A DNA stretch of 64,000 nucleotides from Halopseudomonas nanhaiensis (lineage in GTDB: Bacteria; Pseudomonadota; Gammaproteobacteria; Pseudomonadales; Pseudomonadaceae). A model generated the notes under the pieces. That model made no database searches and was not told where the DNA came from. It saw nothing but the letters and a program-made list of their open reading frames with translations. Positions 56,150 to 64,000 of the stretch are shown one piece after another. Numbering within the stretch: position 1 is the stretch's first letter; every line of letters begins with the position of its first letter. Position numbers and translations under genes: made by a program. The stretch spans positions 1,302,001-1,366,000 of the forward strand of contig NZ_CP073751.1 in assembly GCF_020025155.1 (NCBI RefSeq). Reading direction: 5' to 3'.

Positions 56150-56614
56150 ATGAGTCCGATAGAACAGCGAGTCCACAATTTCCTCTCCATCCTCCGGCAT
56201 TGTCAGCGGCTTGGCATGGCTGTCGAGCGGGCTGACGAGCGCGGTCTGACGCTCAAGCTGCCCTACAGCGACGCGATTGTCGGCAACCCGGTAACCGGTG
56301 TCGTGCACGGCGGTGCGATTACTACGCTGATGGATACCTGCTGCGGCATCTCCACCGTGTGCTTTCTGCCTGAGTTCGAAATCTGCCCGACGCTCGATCT
56401 GCGCATCGATTACATGCATCCGGCAACCCCAGGCAAGTCGATCTATGGTTTCGCCGAGTGCTACCGGTTGACCTCGACGATCATCTTCACCCGGGGCGTT
56501 GCCTATCACGACACCCCGGAAGAGCCGATCGCGCATGTCGTCGGTACATTCATGCGCATGGGCAAGCCTGGCCGGAACGGCATGCTCGCAACCATCGACG
56601 GAGGTGCCGCATGA
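56150..56614 (+). CDS. PaaI-type thioesterase (hot-dog fold), first of a pair
   Basis: The product (154 residues from ATG 56150; ATG 56126 would add 8) has the PaaI pattern NPVTGVVHGGAITTLMDTCCG (HGG with Asp) and LDLRIDYMHPA. It likely hydrolyses an acyl- or aryl-CoA. Its stop overlaps the next gene's start (ATGA). Confidence 0.85.
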   Translation: MSPIEQRVHNFLSILRHCQRLGMAVERADERGLTLKLPYSDAIVGNPVTGVVHGGAITTLMDTCCGISTVCFLPEFEICPTLDLRIDYMHPATPGKSIYGFAECYRLTSTIIFTRGVAYHDTPEEPIAHVVGTFMRMGKPGRNGMLATIDGGAA

Positions 56615-57054
56615 CCGAGATGGCTGATATCGAGAACCTGGTAAGCCAGGGGCACCAGACGGGCGACTACATGCCGCTGATCGAGGCCATTCCATACGCC
56701 TCGCTGATCGGCCTGCGCGTCCGTCGCGACGGGGACAGTGTTCTGTTCAGTCTGCCGATTTCACCGGACAACATCGGCAATCCTGTGCTGCCGGCCATTC
56801 ATGGCGGCGTCATTGCCGGGTTCATGGAGCAGGCGGCGATGCTGCACCTGATGATCTTCATGAACAGCTCGAACTTCCCCAAGATCATCGACTTTTCCGT
56901 TGACTACCTGCGTGCCGGACTGTCACGGGAAACCTTTGCCAGCTGTCAGGTCTGGCGCCAGGGCCGGCGAGTGGGTAATGTGGCAATCACTGCCTGGCAA
57001 ACTGATCCGAGCGAACCGATCGCCACAGCCCGGGCGCATTTCAAGCTCGACTAG
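56611..57054 (+). CDS. PaaI-type thioesterase, second of a pair
   Basis: The 147-residue product from ATG 56611 (with GGAGGTG upstream) has NPVLPAIHGGVIAGFMEQAAM and IIDFSVDYLRAG, the same hot-dog layout as its neighbour but low sequence similarity. The Asp of the first copy's LMD is replaced (FMEQ), so catalysis may use Glu. The overlap suggests the two may work as a heteromer. Confidence 0.83.
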   Translation: MTEMADIENLVSQGHQTGDYMPLIEAIPYASLIGLRVRRDGDSVLFSLPISPDNIGNPVLPAIHGGVIAGFMEQAAMLHLMIFMNSSNFPKIIDFSVDYLRAGLSRETFASCQVWRQGRRVGNVAITAWQTDPSEPIATARAHFKLD

Positions 57055-57075
57055 CAGTCGGCAGGACAGGGCAAC

Positions 57076-58071
57076 ATGGACGCCTTATTGATTCTCAGCG
57101 GTATCGTTGTGGCGATCATCGGATGGCTCTGGCTGGTCATCACTTCGCTACGACTGCCGGTCGGCAAGCTGCTCCTCGCGGCGCTGCTGCCGGTTCTCAC
57201 GCTGTTTCGGCGCGATCAGGGCTATGCCAGGGCGCCGCGCCTGCTATTGACGGCAGGGTGTCTGACCCTGCTGGTCGGTCTGGCCATGTTGTTTCACCTG
57301 CATCCCCATCGCTTCGAGAAACTCGTCACCGGCCAATGGCAGCCGGACCAGAACCGATCCCAGACGATCGACGGTGAGATCATGGGCCAGCGCTTCCGGC
57401 CTGAGCGAGTCTTCTGGCGCGGCGATGATCTGGTCCTCGAGGAAGGCCCGTCGGAGCGCGTGAGGCGCTCGCTCAAGATTCGCTTTGCCGGCGCTGGAGC
57501 CCTGCTCGATGACGCCAGTATTGCCTTGCTGCCGAACGACCCGGGTGCCTGGCCTGAGGTGATCATGCAATGGCACGTCGGTGCGCTCGAGTCCCCAGGG
57601 CTGCGCCGGGTAACGGGACAGTACAGCCTCAATCTCGATTTTGCGCCCGCCGCGAACAGCGGCGCGACCTTGCGCCTGCACCTCACTCTACCTTCACAGC
57701 ACCAGACCTGGATTACCGGCGAGGCGCGGCTCGACCAAACGCCGGCCTGGCTGGAACAGGTGCGTCAGCAGCAAAGTCGGTCCACCGCAGTGCGCGAGCG
57801 CACCGCGACGGCACCCCGGCAGAGCGGCGAGCGGCCTGTCGCTCGCTGGCAGGCGATCAGCGTCCTTGCCGTGCTCGACGAACCGAGCGTCGTTGGCGAC
57901 GCAGCCGTGCGCGTTACGACGGTTTCGGGACGTGCGCACGAAGGGCGATTCAAGGGCGTTACCGACGAGGGGCGCATCGTGCTGGCCCAGGCCCACGGGC
58001 CGAACCAGGTCGATCTGCAGTTCCACCCGGTGGACATTCGACTGCTCGAAACCTTCCAGTCGCCGCGCTGA
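57076..58071 (+). CDS. Membrane protein of unknown function upstream of htpG
   Basis: The 331-residue product has two or three N-terminal membrane segments (about 5-24, 32-44 and 58-75) and a large soluble, beta-rich domain with a Gln/Arg/Ser-rich linker (about 228-258). The last ~80 residues (ISVLAVLDEPSVVGDAAVRV; HEGRFKGVTDEGRIVLAQ) look like a small SH3-like domain. I recognise no family. CAGGGC lies before the ATG. The region before htpG in P. aeruginosa also holds hypothetical genes. Confidence 0.75.
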   Translation: MDALLILSGIVVAIIGWLWLVITSLRLPVGKLLLAALLPVLTLFRRDQGYARAPRLLLTAGCLTLLVGLAMLFHLHPHRFEKLVTGQWQPDQNRSQTIDGEIMGQRFRPERVFWRGDDLVLEEGPSERVRRSLKIRFAGAGALLDDASIALLPNDPGAWPEVIMQWHVGALESPGLRRVTGQYSLNLDFAPAANSGATLRLHLTLPSQHQTWITGEARLDQTPAWLEQVRQQQSRSTAVRERTATAPRQSGERPVARWQAISVLAVLDEPSVVGDAAVRVTTVSGRAHEGRFKGVTDEGRIVLAQAHGPNQVDLQFHPVDIRLLETFQSPR

Positions 58072-58077
58072 CAAGAC

Positions 58078-58106
58078 CTTGAAATAGCCTCGCCGCAACC
58101 CCATCA
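58078..58106 (+). promoter_or_regulatory. Sigma-32 heat-shock promoter of htpG
   Basis: CTTGAAA (58078-58084), a 14-base spacer and CCCCATCA (58099-58106) match the heat-shock sigma factor consensus closely. It lies about 70 bases upstream of the htpG ATG. Confidence 0.9.
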
Positions 58107-58174
58107 AGGGTCCATCAGCAAGCCTGCCTGCCAGGCCAGCCTCAACCCGATGACCTGATGGAGATCAATCGACC

Positions 58175-60079
58175 ATGACCGTGGAAGCTCATAAGGAAAC
58201 GCTTGGATTCCAGACAGAGGTGAAGCAGCTGCTTCATCTGATGATCCATTCGATGTATTCGAACAAGGAAATCTTCCTTCGCGAGCTCATTTCCAACGCT
58301 TCGGATGCCTCGGACAAACTGCGTTTCGAAGCGATCGCCCGGCCCGAGCTGCTGGAAGACCAGCCCAACCTCGCCATCCGCATCAGCCATGATGAAACCG
58401 CCAAGACGCTGACCATCGAAGACAACGGCATCGGCATGTCGCGCGATGAGGTGATCGAGAACCTCGGCACTATCGCCAAGTCGGGAACCGCCGCGTTCAT
58501 GCAGCAGCTCACCGGCGACCAGAAGAAGGACGCCAGCCTGATCGGTCAGTTCGGCGTCGGCTTCTACAGTGCCTTCATCGTTGCCGACAAGGTCGAGGTG
58601 TTCACCCGCCGTGCGGGCGCAGCGCCGGAGGAGGGTGTGCGCTGGGAGTCGGCCGGTGAAGGCGAGTTCACCATCGAAACCATCGTCAAACCCGAGCGCG
58701 GCTCGCGCATCGTGCTGCATCTGAAGTCGGCTGAAAGCGAGTTCGCCGATGGCTGGCGCCTGCGCAACATCATCAAGAAGTACTCCGACCATATCTCCCT
58801 GCCCATCGAACTGCCCAAGCAGCACTTCGGTGAAGACAAGGACAAGCCCACCGAAGTCGAGTGGGAAAGCGTCAACCGCGCCAGTGCCCTGTGGACCCGC
58901 CCACGTACCGAGATCAAGGACGAGGAGTATCAGGAGTTCTACAAGCACGTCGCCCACGACTTCGAGGACCCGCTGTCCTGGAGTCACAACAAGGTGGAGG
59001 GCAAGCTCGAGTACACCAGCCTGCTCTATGTACCCGGCCGTGCACCGTTCGACCTGTACCAGCGCGAGGCTCCCCGTGGCCTGAAGCTGTACGTGCAGCG
59101 CGTGTTCATCATGGACGACGCCGAACAGTTCCTGCCGCTGTACCTGCGCTTCGTAAAGGGTGTGGTCGACTCCAACGACCTGTCGTTGAACGTATCGCGC
59201 GAGATCCTGCAGAAGGACCCGGCCATCGACAGCATGAAGTCAGCGCTGACCAAGCGCGTTCTGGACATGCTCGATAAGCTGGCGAAGAAGGAGCCGGAGA
59301 AGTACGCGAACTTCTGGAAGGCCTTCGGTAGCGTGATGAAGGAAGGTCCCGCCGAGGACTTCGCCAACCGCGAGAAGATCGCTGGCCTGCTGCGTTTCGC
59401 CTCGACCAACCAGAGCGACGACAGCGAAGTGGTCAGCCTGGATACCTACATCGAGCGGATGCAGGAAGGTCAGGAGAAGATCTATTACCTCACTGGCGAA
59501 CGCTACAACCAGATCAAGAACAGCCCGCACCTGGAAATCTTCCGCAAGAAGAACATCGAAGTGCTGCTGATGACCGACCGCATCGATGAATGGCTGATGA
59601 GCCATCTCACCGAGTACCAGGGCAAGCAGTTCGTCGATATCGCCCGGGGTGATCTGGATCTCGGCAAGCTGGAAGGCGATGAGGACAAACAGGCTCAGGA
59701 AGAGGCTGCCAAGTCCAAGGCCGATCTGGTCAAGCGCGTGCAGGACGTGCTCAAGGACGATCTGGAAGAGGTCCGTGTCTCGCATCGCCTGACCGACTCC
59801 CCGGCCGTTCTGGTCATCAACGATGACGGCATGGGTCTGCAGATGCGCAAAATCCTCGAGGCCACCGGCCAGCAGGCGCCCGATGCCAAGCCGATCCTCG
59901 AGATCAACCCCACGCATCCGCTGCTGGAAAAGCTCGACGCCGAGCAGGACGAGGAGCGCTTTGCCGATCTGACCCGGGTGTTGTTCGATCAGGCGGCGCT
60001 GGCAGCAGGTGAAAGCCTGCAGGACCCGGCTGCCTACGTCCGTCGCCTGAATGCATTGCTGGTTGAACTGAGCCGCTAA
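58175..60079 (+). CDS. htpG: Molecular chaperone HtpG (Hsp90)
   Basis: HtpG is the bacterial Hsp90 ATPase. The 634-residue product has the GHKL N-terminus with [19 protein letters not shown], the ATP-lid region [12 protein letters not shown] and [15 protein letters not shown], the middle domain with [15 protein letters not shown] and the dimerisation end. A sigma-32 promoter lies upstream and a terminator downstream, so it is monocistronic and heat-inducible. Confidence 0.98.
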   Translation: MTVEAHKETLGFQTEVKQLLHLMIHSMYSNKEIFLRELISNASDASDKLRFEAIARPELLEDQPNLAIRISHDETAKTLTIEDNGIGMSRDEVIENLGTIAKSGTAAFMQQLTGDQKKDASLIGQFGVGFYSAFIVADKVEVFTRRAGAAPEEGVRWESAGEGEFTIETIVKPERGSRIVLHLKSAESEFADGWRLRNIIKKYSDHISLPIELPKQHFGEDKDKPTEVEWESVNRASALWTRPRTEIKDEEYQEFYKHVAHDFEDPLSWSHNKVEGKLEYTSLLYVPGRAPFDLYQREAPRGLKLYVQRVFIMDDAEQFLPLYLRFVKGVVDSNDLSLNVSREILQKDPAIDSMKSALTKRVLDMLDKLAKKEPEKYANFWKAFGSVMKEGPAEDFANREKIAGLLRFASTNQSDDSEVVSLDTYIERMQEGQEKIYYLTGERYNQIKNSPHLEIFRKKNIEVLLMTDRIDEWLMSHLTEYQGKQFVDIARGDLDLGKLEGDEDKQAQEEAAKSKADLVKRVQDVLKDDLEEVRVSHRLTDSPAVLVINDDGMGLQMRKILEATGQQAPDAKPILEINPTHPLLEKLDAEQDEERFADLTRVLFDQAALAAGESLQDPAAYVRRLNALLVELSR

Positions 60080-60100
60080 GCATCGGGTTACATGCGCTAT

Positions 60101-60127
60101 GAAAAGCCTGCCTCGTGCAGGCTTTTC
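60101..60127 (+). terminator. Rho-independent terminator of htpG
   Basis: GAAAAGCCTGC (60101-60111), loop CTCGT, GCAGGCTTTTC (60117-60127). The A/T ends give a T-rich 3' arm. Confidence 0.9.
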
Positions 60128-60184
60128 AGTTTCTGAACAGCGGCTATGCTGTACCCGGACCCACACATGCCAAGGAACATGCTG

Positions 60185-60967
60185 ATGAAGAAAACCCTTT
60201 CGACCCTGATGATGGTGGGCGCTGCCAGCGCAGCCCAGGCCGAGATGGTCACTCGCGAAGTGGCCTATGAGATCGACGGCGAAGCCTATGAGGGCATGCT
60301 CGTCTATGACGACGCCGTGAAGGACAAGCGGCCCGGGCTACTCATGGTGCCCAACTGGATGGGCGTCACCGAGAATTCGGCGAAGAAGGCATTTCGCGCC
60401 GGTGGATCGGACTATGTGGTGTTCATCGCCGACATGTACGGCAAGGACATCCGGCCCAGCAATACCGACGAGGCGGCCAAGGCAGCGACCACGGTGCGCT
60501 CCGACCGGCAGATGATGCGCAAGCGGGTGAACGCGGCGCTCGACGTATTCCGCGATCAGGCCGATAGCGTGCCGCTCGACGTCGATCGAATCGGAGCGAT
60601 CGGCTTCTGCTTCGGCGGCGGCACTGTGCTGGAACTCGCGCGTTCGGGCACCGATGTCGACGGTGTCGTGTCATTCCATGGCAATCTGGATACGCCTGAT
60701 CCGGTCGAAGCCGGCACCATCCAGACCCCGGTGCTGGTGCTGCATGGCGCCATCGATCCCTTCGTACCTGACGAGCAGGTGCGCGCCTTCGAGAAGGAGA
60801 TGCGTGAGGCCGAGGTCGACTGGACGCTGATCAGCTACGGGGGTGCGGTGCATTCCTTCACCGACCCTACGGCCAACATGCCCGGCAAGGCGGAGTATCA
60901 CCCTGTAGTCGCCGAGCGGGCATTCGGCGCCATGCGCCAGTTCTTCAATGAGACCATGGCCGACTGA
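60185..60967 (+). CDS. Periplasmic dienelactone hydrolase-family protein
   Basis: The 260-residue product has a Sec signal (MKKTLSTLMMVGAASAAQA) and an alpha/beta-hydrolase fold with the Cys-Asp-His triad of dienelactone hydrolases: C142 in GFCFGGG, D191 in GAIDPFVP and H223 in AVHSFTD. The signal peptide moves it to the periplasm, unlike the cytosolic catabolic enzyme. ATG 60185 is spaced well from AAGG; 60179 is close behind. It follows htpG as PA1597 does in P. aeruginosa. Substrate unknown. Confidence 0.88.
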   Translation: MKKTLSTLMMVGAASAAQAEMVTREVAYEIDGEAYEGMLVYDDAVKDKRPGLLMVPNWMGVTENSAKKAFRAGGSDYVVFIADMYGKDIRPSNTDEAAKAATTVRSDRQMMRKRVNAALDVFRDQADSVPLDVDRIGAIGFCFGGGTVLELARSGTDVDGVVSFHGNLDTPDPVEAGTIQTPVLVLHGAIDPFVPDEQVRAFEKEMREAEVDWTLISYGGAVHSFTDPTANMPGKAEYHPVVAERAFGAMRQFFNETMAD

Positions 60968-61138
60968 AACGCCCGCCTCGCATCGGCGTCAACAATGGCG
61001 CCGATGTTCACATTTGGTTGGCATTTTCCCGTAGGCAAAGCGCTAACCAGCGGTCATCATTGCGGTTCGCATTGAAGCGGGTGCTCAGCGCCCATCTGAC
61101 CGCACGCGTCGCGAGCCGGCGCCCAAGGGAAACAAGGG

Positions 61139-62251
61139 ATGTCGTATCTGATCGGAAGCTGTCGGCGTATCGCTCTGGCATTGCTTGCAGGCGCCTGTGC
61201 CAGCGTGGCGCTCGCGCAACAGGGGCCTTTGCCTGTCGTGGTTGCGATTGCCCAGCAAGCAACAGTCGCCGAGCGGATCGACGCCCTCGGCACGTTGCAG
61301 GCCAATGAAACGGCAGTGCTGTCGGCCAATCTGACCGAGACCGTTTCAGCCATTCATTTCACCGATGGCCAGCGCGTGGAGGAGGGTGACCTTCTCGTAT
61401 CGCTGACCAGCCGCGAACAGAAAGCGCAGCTTGCCGAAGCGCAGGCCTCGGTCGACGATAGCCGCCGTCAGCTCGAGCGCGCCAGGGAACTGGTCGACAG
61501 CCGTTTCGTATCTGCCCAGGAAGTAGACAACCTCGAACGCGAATACGATATCGCCAATGCGCGGCTGCGCGCTGTTGAATCGCGGTTGGCCGACCGGCTG
61601 ATCCGCGCCCCGTTCGACAGCGTGGTGGGCCTGCGTGAGATCAGCGTCGGAACGCTCCTCAGCCCTGGGACCGCCGTGGCGACGCTGCATGACGACAGCA
61701 GCATGAAGCTCGACTTCAGCGTGCCCGAAGTACAACTGGCGAAGATCGCGCCGGGGCAATCGGTTGTGGCTCGCAGCCGGGCCTACCCGGACAACGAGTT
61801 CGAAGGCGAAGTATCGGTGGTCGATAACCAAGTGGACCCGGTCACCCGGTCGATCCGCGTTCGCGCCATTGTGCCCAATCCCGACCGACTGCTTCGTCCG
61901 GGCATGCTCATGGCTGCGCAGGTCGACGCATCGCAGCGCCAGGCTCTGGTCATTCCGGAGGAGGCACTGCTGCCGCAGGGCAGTCAGCAGTTCGTCATGC
62001 TGGTAGTCGATGCCGATGAAGGGCTGGTCGCCGAGAAGCGGCAGGTTCGGATAGGCCAGAGACAACCCGGCCAGGTCGAGATCGTCGAGGGTCTGGAAGG
62101 CGGCGAGCGCGTCATAACCCACGGCAACTTCCGCGTTCAGTCCGGGCAGGCGGTGCGCATCGAGGCCGAACACCGGATCGGCGAATCTGCTGAAGCGGTG
62201 TTGTCCGCGCGTCGCAAGGCCGCCGCGGCTGACGCTGCCGACCAGCCATGA
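61139..62251 (+). CDS. RND efflux periplasmic adaptor (membrane-fusion protein)
   Basis: The 370-residue product has a signal peptide (cleavage near ALA-QQG), the adaptor start VAIAQQATVAERIDALGTLQ, a coiled-coil hairpin (about 95-145) and domains with APFDSVVGLREISVG and GGERVITHGNFRVQSG. It would connect the RND permease encoded next to an outer-membrane channel. AAGGG precedes the ATG. The permease gene begins 21 bases downstream. Confidence 0.93.
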   Translation: MSYLIGSCRRIALALLAGACASVALAQQGPLPVVVAIAQQATVAERIDALGTLQANETAVLSANLTETVSAIHFTDGQRVEEGDLLVSLTSREQKAQLAEAQASVDDSRRQLERARELVDSRFVSAQEVDNLEREYDIANARLRAVESRLADRLIRAPFDSVVGLREISVGTLLSPGTAVATLHDDSSMKLDFSVPEVQLAKIAPGQSVVARSRAYPDNEFEGEVSVVDNQVDPVTRSIRVRAIVPNPDRLLRPGMLMAAQVDASQRQALVIPEEALLPQGSQQFVMLVVDADEGLVAEKRQVRIGQRQPGQVEIVEGLEGGERVITHGNFRVQSGQAVRIEAEHRIGESAEAVLSARRKAAAADAADQP

Positions 62252-62272
62252 CCGTTCACCCGGAGCGCGCCC

Positions 62273-64000
62273 ATGGTTCTGTCTGATACGTCGGTCGTCC
62301 GTCCGGTCTTCGCCACGGTGCTGGCTCTGCTGTTGGTGATCTTCGGCCTGGTCGCCTACAGCATGTTGCCGCTGCGCGAGTATCCGGACATCGACCCCCC
62401 TGTGGTGACCATCGAGACCAACTATATCGGCGCGGCTGCCACGGTGATCGACTCGCAGATCACCCAGGTCATCGAAGAGCGCATTGCCGGCGTCGAGGGC
62501 GTTGACTATATCGAGTCGCAGAGCGAAGACGGCCGGTCGCAGATCACCGTGCGCTTCAAGGTCAATCGCGATATCAACGAAGCCGCGAACGATATCCGTG
62601 ACCGCGTCTCCAGCGCCTCCGAGGATCTGCCCCCGGCAGCCGATCCGCCGGAGGTGCAGAAGCTCGATGCTAATCAGGATGTCATCGTCTGGTGGAACCT
62701 CACCAGTGACCGGCTGACCCTGCCGGAGCTGACCGATTACGCTGATCGCTATCTGGTGGATCGTTTCTCCACGCTGGAGGGAGTAGCCCGCGTGCGGATC
62801 GGCGGCGAACAGCCGTATGCCATGCGCGTCTGGCTCGACCGCGAAGCGCTCGCGGCGCGCAACCTGACGACCGAAGATGTCGAACAGGCGCTGCGCAACG
62901 AGAATGTCGAGCTGCCCGCTGGCGCGGTGGAATCGGTCAGTCGGCAGTTCACCGTGCGGGTGGCGCGTGCGTTCAGCACGGCGGAGGATTTTTCCCGGCT
63001 GGTTATCGGCCGCAGTCAGGACAATGCCTATCTGGTACGGCTTGGCGATGTGGCTCGGGTCGAGCGCGGCACGGAAGAAGACCGCAATCTGTTTCGCGGC
63101 AATACCGTGCCGATGGTGGGTCTCGGCCTGGTGCGCCAGTCCACCGCCAATACCCTTGAAGTCTCGCTCGCCGCACGCGAGCTGGTCGACGAGCTCAACC
63201 CGACGCTACCGGAAGGCATGCGCATCCTGCCCAGCTTCGACAGTTCGGTGTTCATCGAGGGTGCGGTAGAGGAGGTGTACAGCACACTGGTGATCGCGCT
63301 GATTCTGGTCGTTGTGGTCATCTTCCTGTTCCTCGGCAGCCCTCGGGCGATTCTGGTGCCCGCGGTGACGTTGCCCGTGTCGATCACCGCCACATTCATC
63401 GCCCTGTTGCTGTTTGGCTTCACGGTGAACCTGCTGACGTTGCTGGCACTGGTGCTCGCCATCGGTCTCGTGGTCGATGATGCGATCATCGTCCTGGAAA
63501 ACGTGCGCCGTCGCATAGACGAGGAGGGCGAGACGCCGCTGGTAGCGGCGTATTACGGTGCGCGTCAGGTTGCCTTCGCGGTGGTGTCGACCACGCTTGT
63601 ACTGGTCGCGGTCTTCGTGCCTATCGCCTTCCTGCAGGGCGATGTCGGACGCCTGTTCTCCGAGTTCGCCCTGACCATGGCGGCCGCCGTCGTGTTTTCC
63701 AGCTTCGTTGCATTGTCCCTGTCTCCAATGCTCGCCTCCAAGCTGCTCAGGGCCAACGAGGGGGAGAACAGGCTGCATCGTTGGGTCGAGAGCACATTGC
63801 TTACCAGCCGCCGCCTGTACGGCCGGATGCTGCGCGTCGTACTGCGCTTTCGCTGGCTGGCGCTGATGATATTCGCCGGGCTGTTTGCCTTTACCGGGTG
63901 GCTGTTCAACGAACTGCCCACCGAGTACACGCCGCGGGAGGATCGCGGTGCCTTCTTCGTGGTGGTCAACGGTCCGGAGGGCGCCACCTTTGACTATATG
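62273..64000 (+). CDS. RND efflux permease, N-terminal 576 residues (cut by window end)
   Basis: The product starts MVLSDTSVVRPVFATVLALL and stays open through the window end. It has the RND N-terminal membrane helix, porter-domain text (VTIETNYIGAAATVIDSQI), SPRAILVPAVTLPVS, and the proton-relay helix LVVDDAIIVLENVRRR with paired Asp residues. The full protein would be about 1030 residues. GGAG precedes ATG 62273. The substrate is unknown; it belongs to the HAE-1-like group of multidrug or solvent pumps. Confidence 0.93.
   Translation, partial: MVLSDTSVVRPVFATVLALLLVIFGLVAYSMLPLREYPDIDPPVVTIETNYIGAAATVIDSQITQVIEERIAGVEGVDYIESQSEDGRSQITVRFKVNRDINEAANDIRDRVSSASEDLPPAADPPEVQKLDANQDVIVWWNLTSDRLTLPELTDYADRYLVDRFSTLEGVARVRIGGEQPYAMRVWLDREALAARNLTTEDVEQALRNENVELPAGAVESVSRQFTVRVARAFSTAEDFSRLVIGRSQDNAYLVRLGDVARVERGTEEDRNLFRGNTVPMVGLGLVRQSTANTLEVSLAARELVDELNPTLPEGMRILPSFDSSVFIEGAVEEVYSTLVIALILVVVVIFLFLGSPRAILVPAVTLPVSITATFIALLLFGFTVNLLTLLALVLAIGLVVDDAIIVLENVRRRIDEEGETPLVAAYYGARQVAFAVVSTTLVLVAVFVPIAFLQGDVGRLFSEFALTMAAAVVFSSFVALSLSPMLASKLLRANEGENRLHRWVESTLLTSRRLYGRMLRVVLRFRWLALMIFAGLFAFTGWLFNELPTEYTPREDRGAFFVVVNGPEGATFDYM

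Overview
The window is a high-G+C gammaproteobacterial chromosome segment, most likely from Pseudomonas in the broad sense (including Halopseudomonas or Stutzerimonas). The evidence is the pelB-G operon, the divergent gltA / sdhCDAB-sucAB-lpd-sucCD cluster followed by htpG and a dienelactone hydrolase, gltX with a LysR/emrAB neighbourhood on one side and Ala-Glu-Ala tRNA genes on the other, and PA2778/PA2779-type genes. No phage, transposase or CRISPR array was seen.

Layout. 1-7247: the distal part of the Pel exopolysaccharide operon (3' end of pelB, then pelC, D, E, F, G), tightly overlapped; PelD keeps its c-di-GMP-binding residues. 7663-25964: an accessory block. On the minus strand lies a 1555-residue Rhs/YD-repeat protein, overlapped by a small secreted protein that looks like an immunity partner. 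Divergent from it runs a long Tad (Flp) pilus operon: Flp pilin, TadG- and TadE-like pseudopilins, two tandemly duplicated secreted proteins, another unknown secreted protein, a 57-residue prepilin-like peptide, CpaB, secretin CpaC, an FHA-TadA ATPase fusion, TadB, TadC, a DUF192 protein, TadD, a second TadE-like protein and an OmpA-type protein. 26055-32440: PA2778/PA2779-type pair, a PuuB-like oxidase, an EmrAB-type pump and a LysR regulator. 32486-41049: gltX, tRNA-Ala/Glu/Ala, a phosphoribosyltransferase-HAD fusion, LdcA-type decarboxylase, thioesterase, ppnP and small housekeeping genes. 41151-54246: the TCA-cycle cluster. 54393-64000: membrane proteins, a GT-rich lipoprotein, two PaaI-type thioesterases, htpG with a sigma-32 promoter, a periplasmic dienelactone hydrolase, and an RND pump cut by the window end.

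The most striking feature is the Rhs protein. Its N-terminus is not a PAAR/T6SS or ordinary Sec signal but a Flp-type (class III) prepilin leader and helix. It resembles the Flp pilin encoded divergently about 500 bp away, and is joined to the Rhs shell by a ~105-residue Gly/Ser linker. With the C-terminal tip of different composition and the ATGA-overlapping secreted partner gene, this suggests a polymorphic toxin displayed on, or delivered by, a Tad pilus. That is inference; the sequence shows the fusion, the motif match and the gene order. The Tad locus also lacks recognisable tadZ and prepilin-peptidase genes, and its ATPase has gained an FHA domain.
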